Source: an uncultured Prevotellaceae bacterium
Lineage (GTDB): Bacteria; Bacteroidota; Bacteroidia; Bacteroidales; Bacteroidaceae
Assembly: GCA_946644025.1 (NCBI GenBank)
Contig: CAMPCG010000073.1
Coordinates: 1 to 10,590, forward strand
Length of the DNA stretch: 10,590 bases
Reading direction: 5' to 3'
The position numbers and the translations under genes were made by a program. Under the pieces are notes generated by a model. The model had not been told where the DNA came from. It did no database searches and was given only the letters and a program-made list of their open reading frames with translations. This document shows, piece by piece, positions 5,474 to 10,590 of the stretch (position 1 is the stretch's first letter; each line of letters starts with the position of its first letter).

Positions 5474-7984
5474 TTACTCTCCTGCCTCGTAGATGGCGGG
5501 CGAGACGAACTTCACGTAGTAGACGTAGCGCTGGTCGTTGACCTCGATACAGAACTGTCCGTCGACACTGTAGTTATCGTCCACATCGCTGACGCAGCCG
5601 ATGGTGATGAACACGTCGTCGCCATCCTGCTCGAGCACGAAGTAGATGTCGCCGTAGCCGTCAAAGCCGCCTTCCATGTTGAAGCTCAGACCGTTGTCGG
5701 CATTGGCAGCCTCGCCAAAGACGCCGTCGGTGGTCAGTCCGCGCAGGTAGTAGTTGTCGGGGCTCATCAGGTCGTCAACGGTGATATTGAGGGCTTCGCA
5801 AGCCTTGGTCACGTCGAGCTTGACAGAAGTGTCCTCTGGCGTTACGGGGAGGATGATGTTCTCGCTGCCTACCACCTCGACGGGTGTCAGTTTCTCGACG
5901 AAGTTAAAGGTGAAGTTGATGGTAATCATCTTCTCTGTCTCTTCATTGACCAGGAAGAGTGTGGACTTGAAGACGTCGCCTATGCTGCTGCGTCCGGGGT
6001 ACTGGAAGAACTGGAAGGAGCCGTTGGCGTAGCAGATGCCCAAGCGTGCATTGGCATCGGCCCATACGGAGACGAAGCCGTCCTTGTCGAGCCAGAATCC
6101 GGGCTTCGGGTCGCAGCTGTAGGCGTTGGAGTACTGTCCCTTGATGGCACCGATGGAGTCGTTGTTCAGACCGTAGAGCGTGGGGCTGGCGGTGCCGATG
6201 AGGGCCTCGATGTCCTCCACGGGGATGTCAAAGGTGCCGTCGATGGGATAGACGCTTGACGACGGGATGACCTGGATAATGGCGGCACGTGTGGCGACGC
6301 TCTGGAATCCGTGCTCTACGAATTGAGGCGCTACCACCTTCAGCGTCACGTTATACTGGTAGTAGTTGTTGCCATTCATGAAGTAGACGGTGGCGCTACC
6401 CTCGTCGCCGATGGCGTAACGGTTAGGGTACTGTCCCACGTTGAGCACCGAGAAGTCGTTGGCCGTCTGCGGCTCGATGTAGAGGGCAGCCACATTGCCG
6501 TAGGAGACGACGGTACCGGCATCGCTGAACCAGAAGCCGCCGTTGTTGGCCGTAGAGTTGCCGAAGTTGTCCTTATCGTCGAGGGCAACCATGCCGATGG
6601 CGCTCACCTCGCATCCCAGTGCTGCAGCGATGGCCTCCACGTCGGGTCTTACCATGACGGCAGCGTGGTCGGTGGTCGGTTCCTGCTCGACGGTGACGCT
6701 GGCTTCACCCACCTTGGTGTAGGCCGACATGCCAGTGCCCTGTTCCTTCTCGAGGAGGTGGAGGGTGTACTTGATGCGGTAGGCCTTGTCGGCGTAGATG
6801 ATGTAGACGTTGGCGAACCAGTTCTCATTGTCCTTGCACACGCCGGGATACTGGCCCAGCTGGCAGGTGAGGGTGTTAGCCTCGGCATTGTAGGTGAAGT
6901 TGTTGAGGAAGAACTTGTCGGTGTTAGCCCATCCCGAAGCGGCTGTCTCGCCGTCTTCCTCACCCTCGGCATTCTGCACGGCGTGATACCAGAATCCGTG
7001 GCCTTCGCCGGTGGGGACGTTGGTCAGCGAGTCTTTCTTCATGCCGCCGCCGGCCTCTACGTCGCCATCGTTGTACCAGGTGGTGTAGAGCATGGTGTCA
7101 ATCTGGAACGTCATCACGCCCATGTCGGGTATGCCGAGCAGCTTTGCCAGGTCGTCCAGCTCCACGACAACCTCGTCGCTGTCATAGCCTCCGCGGGGGT
7201 ACTGCTCGACGACAATTTCCTTCTCGCCCACGATGTTGAGGTCTTTCTCTATGAGCGTTGGCTGCGGCACGTCGAACTCGGGAATCGCCAATACCTGGAG
7301 GGTCAGCGCGAATGTTGCCTGCTTGCCGTTGAGCGTCAGTCTGACAACCGCTGAGAGCGTCTCGCCGCCCTGCAGCACGTTGGGCATCTGGCCCATGGTG
7401 AAGACAAGCTTTGCATCGTCGCTGCTAACGCTGCCTCCGGCCATGATGGTGATGACCGACGAGATGTCGGCCACGTCGACGCTTCCGTCGCCGTTTACGT
7501 CGGCTGCATCGTATGTTGCCGAACCGGCCATGACGCTGATGATGGCCGATATGTCGGCCACGTCGACCGAGCCGTCGGTGTTCACGTCGCCTTTATTTTC
7601 CGTGCCTTCAACGCCCGGGCTAATAAACCACACACTGCCCTCGCCGTGAGCCACGAGGTTATTCTCAGCGTCGAGCCAGAAGCCGTGGTTGGCAGCCTCG
7701 GTGGCAGCACTCCAGGGAAGGGCATCGCCCTCGGCAGGAACGATGGAGAAGAGCACGGGGTCGGGAGTCTCGGCAGCGATGTAGTCGCTGACAGCCTTTG
7801 CCAGAGTAGCGGCGTCGGTGTCGAGTGCCTTAGCCACTTCGGCCATGTCGAACGATACGGCAGCATTTTCATAAGCCTTCGTAGGATACTGGCTCACACT
7901 GCCCTGAAACTGCGCCTGCGCCGTGGTGCCCATCAGGAGGCACAATGCGGTTACAAACATACTTTTCAATTTGGTAATCTTCAT
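5474..7984 (-). CDS. Secreted protein of tandem DUF4859-like domains with a dockerin nested in the first
   Basis: An 836-residue exported protein. Residues 1-24 are a signal peptide (MKITKLKSMFVTALCLLMG, cut probably after AQA). The rest is a string of related beta domains at about 26-235, 248-413, 422-552, 556-698 and 700-828. The first four share two signatures: GFW (101, 330, 483, 629) and a later GQYP-like motif (GQMP 198, GQYP 377, GQYP 517, QYP 661). These resemble DUF4859, a Bacteroidetes domain of unknown function often seen in surface proteins; this assignment is from memory. The fifth domain lacks both signatures. A complete two-repeat dockerin lies at 132-182, between GFW and GQMP of domain 1, not at an end. 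No catalytic motif is visible, so a binding or structural role outside the cell is the best guess. It has its own promoter and ends at a bidirectional terminator shared with lpxD. Confidence 0.82.
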   Translation of the reverse strand: MKITKLKSMFVTALCLLMGTTAQAQFQGSVSQYPTKAYENAAVSFDMAEVAKALDTDAATLAKAVSDYIAAETPDPVLFSIVPAEGDALPWSAATEAANHGFWLDAENNLVAHGEGSVWFISPGVEGTENKGDVNTDGSVDVADISAIISVMAGSATYDAADVNGDGSVDVADISSVITIMAGGSVSSDDAKLVFTMGQMPNVLQGGETLSAVVRLTLNGKQATFALTLQVLAIPEFDVPQPTLIEKDLNIVGEKEIVVEQYPRGGYDSDEVVVELDDLAKLLGIPDMGVMTFQIDTMLYTTWYNDGDVEAGGGMKKDSLTNVPTGEGHGFWYHAVQNAEGEEDGETAASGWANTDKFFLNNFTYNAEANTLTCQLGQYPGVCKDNENWFANVYIIYADKAYRIKYTLHLLEKEQGTGMSAYTKVGEASVTVEQEPTTDHAAVMVRPDVEAIAAALGCEVSAIGMVALDDKDNFGNSTANNGGFWFSDAGTVVSYGNVAALYIEPQTANDFSVLNVGQYPNRYAIGDEGSATVYFMNGNNYYQYNVTLKVVAPQFVEHGFQSVATRAAIIQVIPSSSVYPIDGTFDIPVEDIEALIGTASPTLYGLNNDSIGAIKGQYSNAYSCDPKPGFWLDKDGFVSVWADANARLGICYANGSFQFFQYPGRSSIGDVFKSTLFLVNEETEKMITINFTFNFVEKLTPVEVVGSENIILPVTPEDTSVKLDVTKACEALNITVDDLMSPDNYYLRGLTTDGVFGEAANADNGLSFNMEGGFDGYGDIYFVLEQDGDDVFITIGCVSDVDDNYSVDGQFCIEVNDQRYVYYVKFVSPAIYEAGE
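7436..7591 (-). other. Internal type I dockerin module (residues 132-183)
   Basis: Two F-hand calcium-binding halves are visible: GDVNTDGSVDVADIS (ligands D133, N135, D137, D141, D144) and ADVNGDGSVDVADIS (D162, N164, D166, D170, D173), each followed by a short helix ending in MAG. Dockerins bind cohesin domains and are usually C-terminal. Here flanking residues on both sides belong to one DUF4859-like domain, and the DNA is closely similar to the C-terminal dockerin DNA of the other two secreted genes. Confidence 0.9.
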
Positions 7985-8036
7985 AGCATAAGGAATTTAG
8001 TTAGTAAGTAAATGTAAAATCGGTTAATAATTGCGG

Positions 8037-8067
8037 CAAAGATACAATAAAAGTTCAAAAGGCGAAA
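8037..8067 (-). promoter_or_regulatory. Promoter for the DUF4859-like dockerin gene
   Basis: On the minus strand TATCTTTG (8044-8037) matches TAnnTTTG. Eighteen bases upstream is TTTCG (8067-8063), a near match to the -33 box. Transcription would start near 8030, giving a leader of about 45 nt before the ATG at 7984. Confidence 0.6.
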
Positions 8068-8097
8068 GGTTTATCAATTAAAAAAGTATAAAAGGTG

Positions 8098-8136
8098 AAA
8101 AGGTGAAAGCAGGAACGGCAGAATCTTTCAACTTTT
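8098..8136 (-). terminator. Possible weak hairpin terminator after queH
   Basis: Positions 8125-8136 and 8098-8109 pair over 12 bp with one mismatch (AAAAGTTGAAAG/CTTTCACCTTTT), with a 15-nt loop. On the minus strand, T-rich sequence including TTTTTT follows, but about 13 nt after the stem rather than directly. The stem is AT-rich, so termination here is uncertain. Confidence 0.25.
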
Positions 8137-8139
8137 CCA

Positions 8140-8718
8140 TTATTCAACGCTGCGCATACTGAACTCGCAGCCGCAGTACTGCTGATTGTAGAATCCATAT
8201 TCGCGTAGCAGCTGGTTGCGTCGCTCATAGAGTCCGCCCTTACGCCAGTTCTGGGCCCAGAAGCGGGTTCCCTCAACCGCTTTCTCGGCATCGTGGCCGG
8301 CCTGCTCTATCTGCTCCAGGCTTTTCCAGCGCGAGGAGGCCAGGGTGGTGGTAAACCATGTGAGCCCCTGCCTACGGGCCTCGTGAGCTGCAGCCGTGAG
8401 CCGCATGGTGAAGCAGTGCAGGCAGCGCCGTCCACGCTCAGGCTCACCCTCCAGCCCCTGCACGCAGCCGAGCCAGTGGCCATGGTCGTAGTCGCCGTCG
8501 GTCCAGCTCAGCCCCAGGCTCTCGGCGTGGCGCTTGCTCTCCTGCTTGCGTATCTCGTATTCCTCACGCGGGAAAATGTTGGGGTTATAATAATAAATGG
8601 TGGGCCTGACGTCGTGGGCGAGGAGCCACTCGACGATGGCCGACGAGCAGGGAGCACAACAGGCGTGAAGGAGCACCTCCTTCACGCCTGTGGGAATGAT
8701 GATTGGCGGTTGTTTCAT
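8140..8718 (-). CDS. queH: Epoxyqueuosine reductase QueH (DUF208 family)
   Basis: QueH carries out the last step of queuosine synthesis, reducing epoxyqueuosine to queuosine in tRNAs with GUN anticodons; it is the non-homologous replacement for cobalamin-dependent QueG. The 192-residue product shows the family signatures in order: LLHACCAPCS with C20, C21 and C24; YYYNPNIFP; RRCLHCFTMRL with C99 and C102; FTTTLASSRWKS; NWRKGG (157-162); and YNQQYCGCEFS with C182 and C184. The conserved cysteines hold the iron-sulfur cluster and active site. The ATG directly follows the stop of the upstream dockerin gene (TAAATG on the minus strand), so the two are almost certainly on one message and may be translationally coupled. 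It is functionally unrelated to its secreted neighbours. Confidence 0.95.
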   Translation of the reverse strand: MKQPPIIIPTGVKEVLLHACCAPCSSAIVEWLLAHDVRPTIYYYNPNIFPREEYEIRKQESKRHAESLGLSWTDGDYDHGHWLGCVQGLEGEPERGRRCLHCFTMRLTAAAHEARRQGLTWFTTTLASSRWKSLEQIEQAGHDAEKAVEGTRFWAQNWRKGGLYERRNQLLREYGFYNQQYCGCEFSMRSVE

Positions 8719-10440
8719 TTACTGTTCAGCCATGATGGAGATGACGTTGGCAATGTCGGCCACGTCTACCGAGCCGTCGCCGTTTACGTCGGCCTGCTCG
8801 TCATTTCCCGACCTGGCCATGACGTCGATGACGTTGGCAATGTCGGCCACGTCGACTGAGCCGTCGCCATTGACGTCGCCGGGCATACCCTTGACAACCT
8901 TATAGGGGTAGGTCTCCATGGTCTCGGCGTCGGTGTTGCTCACGCACTGATAGCCCTCTGCCAGCAGTTCCGTGGGAATGGTCTCCGAGAACAGGCCTCC
9001 CGAGCATACCATCGTGCCGCCGGGCCAGCAAATGAACATGTTCCAAGCGCTGATGCGGCATCCGCTGATTTCCACCGTTCCGTTGGTGGCTACGCCCGAG
9101 CCGTGGCCCAGGTTGGTGATGGTTCCGCCGCTAATGAAGGCCTTGGCGTTGAAGACGGCGATGGTCTGAGCCGTTGCGTTGTTGATGAACGTTCCCCCGG
9201 TGATGGTGGTCGTAGTGTTGTTGTTGGCCCAGAGACAGCGGCAGTCATTGACGACGTCGGCATCTTCGGGCAGCACACACTCGTTGCGGAATGTTCCTCC
9301 GCTGATGAGCAGTTCGCCGTCGACATTAAAGTTTCCTACGACGTTGATGTTGCCCGTAGTGACAAACTCGCCGTCGCTGATGGTGGCATCGCCGTTGAGC
9401 ACCAGCACCTGATAGACCGACGTGAACGTACCGCCATTGATGGCCGTGCGGGTGCCTTGATAGGAGATGAGGCAGTAGCGCTGGTCCTTGTCTGTATCGA
9501 TGACCTCGGATTGGTTGGTGAACGTGCCGCCATTGATGGTCACGTCGCCATTCAGTGACAGATTGCTCACTACGGGGCGATTACCCTTCGTGGTGAAGCT
9601 GCCGCCGTCGATGGTGGCCGAGCCGAGCAGGTAGAGCACCCGACTGCCCGATTCGAACGTGCCGTCCTTGATGAGCGTGCTCGTGCCGGCGCCGGTCCAC
9701 AGGCAGCGACGCAGGTCATTGTCTGCGGAAGCGACGCCCTGGTTGCTGAACGTGCCGCCATTGATGACAAGCTGTTGGTCAGTGCAGTAGTTGGCGACGA
9801 CCTCGCAGTTACCATACGATGTATAGGCACCGGCGTCAATGACCGTCTCGCCCGCAAGCAGCATGGCCTGGCCGTTAGACGTGTACTGGCCGTCCTTGAT
9901 GTGCGTCTTGGAGCCTGCAAAGGTGATGAGGCATCGGCGGGAGTCGGTGGCAGCCTCTTCCGCAGAAGAGTTGGTGAAGGAGCCATTGTCGATGGCCAGG
10001 TCGCCATAGTTATAGATGAGGCTGACGTTGCCGTGGTCCAGCGTCATCGAGCCTGTCTTGCCCTCCGAGCTGTCGGTAATCGTGAGCGTGCCGTAGTTGT
10101 AGATGCCCAGGCTGTCGATGGTCACGCCGTGGCCGTTGAGGTCGAGCGTCACCGTCACGCCCTTCTTGAGGTAGATCATGCCCATGTGGACATCGTCAAC
10201 GAGCTGGATGTTGGTCACGGTAGAGTCTGTGGAAGAATAGAAGGCATGGTCGAGCGAGGCAAAGGGCGTCTCGCCATTGACGATGGCCACGGGCACGATG
10301 GTGTCGGTGGCGACGGTGTCTGTGCTCTCCCCGCCGCCTTCTCCAGGCAGGGGTTCGTCGTCGGGCATCACTGCCTTTGCCTGACTCACGAAGGTCAGGG
10401 CAGCAAATGCAAGCGTAAGAAGATAAAATCGGTTTTTCAT
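8719..10440 (-). CDS. Secreted beta-helix repeat protein with C-terminal dockerin
   Basis: A 573-residue exported protein that I do not recognise as a named family. Residues 1-23 are a signal peptide (MKNRFYLLTLAFAALTFVSQ, cut after AKA). A Pro/Glu/Gly/Thr/Asp-rich linker spans 25-50. From about 75 to 485 the chain is rich in short turns such as INGGTF, IKDGTF and ISGGTI, typical of a right-handed parallel beta-helix. Residues 148-454 hold four copies of a 75-79-residue unit. A two-repeat type I dockerin covers 521-571 (ligands D522, N524, D526, D530, D533 and D551, N553, D555, D559, D562). No catalytic residues of pectate lyase or glycoside hydrolase type are apparent, so an adhesin, spacer or polysaccharide-binding rod is more likely than an enzyme, but this is inference. 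It starts 30 bp after an ABC-F gene with no recognisable promoter between them, and its stop codon touches the queH start. Confidence 0.82.
   Translation of the reverse strand: MKNRFYLLTLAFAALTFVSQAKAVMPDDEPLPGEGGGESTDTVATDTIVPVAIVNGETPFASLDHAFYSSTDSTVTNIQLVDDVHMGMIYLKKGVTVTLDLNGHGVTIDSLGIYNYGTLTITDSSEGKTGSMTLDHGNVSLIYNYGDLAIDNGSFTNSSAEEAATDSRRCLITFAGSKTHIKDGQYTSNGQAMLLAGETVIDAGAYTSYGNCEVVANYCTDQQLVINGGTFSNQGVASADNDLRRCLWTGAGTSTLIKDGTFESGSRVLYLLGSATIDGGSFTTKGNRPVVSNLSLNGDVTINGGTFTNQSEVIDTDKDQRYCLISYQGTRTAINGGTFTSVYQVLVLNGDATISDGEFVTTGNINVVGNFNVDGELLISGGTFRNECVLPEDADVVNDCRCLWANNNTTTTITGGTFINNATAQTIAVFNAKAFISGGTITNLGHGSGVATNGTVEISGCRISAWNMFICWPGGTMVCSGGLFSETIPTELLAEGYQCVSNTDAETMETYPYKVVKGMPGDVNGDGSVDVADIANVIDVMARSGNDEQADVNGDGSVDVADIANVISIMAEQ
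9079..9999 (-). repeat. Four 75-79-residue beta-helix supra-repeats
   Basis: The units are residues 148-222, 223-298, 299-375 and 376-454 of the beta-helix protein. Each follows the same plan: (I/L)xGGTFxN, an acidic stretch, then RRCL, RRCL, RYCL or CRCLW, then T.I..GTF.S, then A.I..G.F...GN. Cys170, Cys246, Cys323 and Cys402 occupy the same position at intervals of 76, 77 and 79. At about 25 residues per coil each unit would be three turns of helix. A shorter decayed fifth unit follows to about 485. Confidence 0.75.
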
Positions 10441-10470
10441 TGCTGTTTATAATATAATATGTACTATGCA

Positions 10471-10590
10471 CTAATTGTACATCCTGGCCTTCTGCTCCTT
10501 GATTTGCTCGTCGTAGATGTAGTCGTCATACTGCATGAGCTTGTCGATGGTGCCCTTGGGCGTCAGCTCGATGATGCGGTCGGCCACGGT
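10471..10590 (-). CDS. ABC-F family ATPase, C-terminal end (runs off the right edge)
   Basis: Only the last 39 codons and the TAG stop are inside the window. The product reads TVADRIIELTPKGTIDKLMQ and continues with YDDYIYDEQ and ends KARMYN. This resembles the tail of cytoplasmic ABC-F ATPases, where the end of the second ATPase domain (VA.RIIE.TP.G) is followed by a Y(D/E)(D/E)Y segment. ABC-F proteins are ribosome-associated translation factors. The YbiT/EttA-type subclass cannot be settled from this fragment. The next gene begins 30 bp downstream without an obvious terminator or promoter between them. Confidence 0.7.
   Translation of the reverse strand, partial: TVADRIIELTPKGTIDKLMQYDDYIYDEQIKEQKARMYN

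Noticed and set aside
5438..7354. Long plus-strand frames (273 and 347 codons) opposite the DUF4859-like gene
   Set aside because: They are antisense shadows produced by GC-rich codon bias: Val, Gly and Asp rich, with no domain, signal peptide or promoter. The minus-strand frame has a signal peptide and conserved repeats.
8728..8880. EF-hand calcium sensor domain
   Set aside because: The paired DxNxDGxxDxxD loops lack the entering helix of an EF-hand and are duplicated at dockerin spacing, so a type I dockerin is the better call.
1307..10440. Mobile element or genomic island carrying the dockerin genes
   Set aside because: No integrase, transposase, tRNA target or flanking direct repeats are visible, and base composition is like that of the housekeeping neighbours.

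Overview
The window looks like chromosomal DNA of a Bacteroidales bacterium, most likely Prevotella or a close relative. Three things point there: -7 boxes of the Bacteroidetes form TAnnTTTG upstream of several genes, secreted proteins carrying duplicated type I dockerin modules (GDVNGDGxVDVAD), and GC-rich coding DNA set against AT-rich promoters. There are no tRNA or rRNA genes, transposases, phage genes or CRISPR arrays.

Layout. Positions 1-276 (minus) hold the 5' end of a mannonate dehydratase gene (uxuA). A gene-free stretch of about 1 kb follows (277-1306). It carries the uxuA promoter and a structured leader, then three large inverted repeats, one of them containing a short tandem repeat. 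On the plus strand come a 1001-residue secreted CotH-kinase-family protein with a C-terminal dockerin (1307-4312) and, 29 bp later, lpxD for lipid A synthesis (4342-5376). A strong bidirectional terminator (5420-5460) separates these from the convergent minus-strand genes. Reading the minus strand from the right edge: the last 39 codons of an ABC-F ATPase (10471-10590), a secreted beta-helix protein with a C-terminal dockerin (8719-10440), queH for queuosine synthesis abutting it (8140-8718), a promoter gap, and a secreted 836-residue protein of repeated DUF4859-like domains with an internal dockerin (5474-7984).

The unifying theme is three exported dockerin proteins in about 9 kb, interleaved with housekeeping genes and with no glycoside hydrolase, susC/susD pair or cohesin scaffold in view. 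Their other modules are a CotH-type kinase domain with probable carbohydrate-binding regions, a string of DUF4859-like domains, and a parallel beta-helix. In all six dockerin half-repeats the positions that normally set cohesin specificity are the same (Val-Ala), so one common partner encoded elsewhere is a reasonable inference. The most unusual single feature is the dockerin of the 836-residue protein, which appears to be inserted inside a DUF4859-like domain rather than placed at a terminus.
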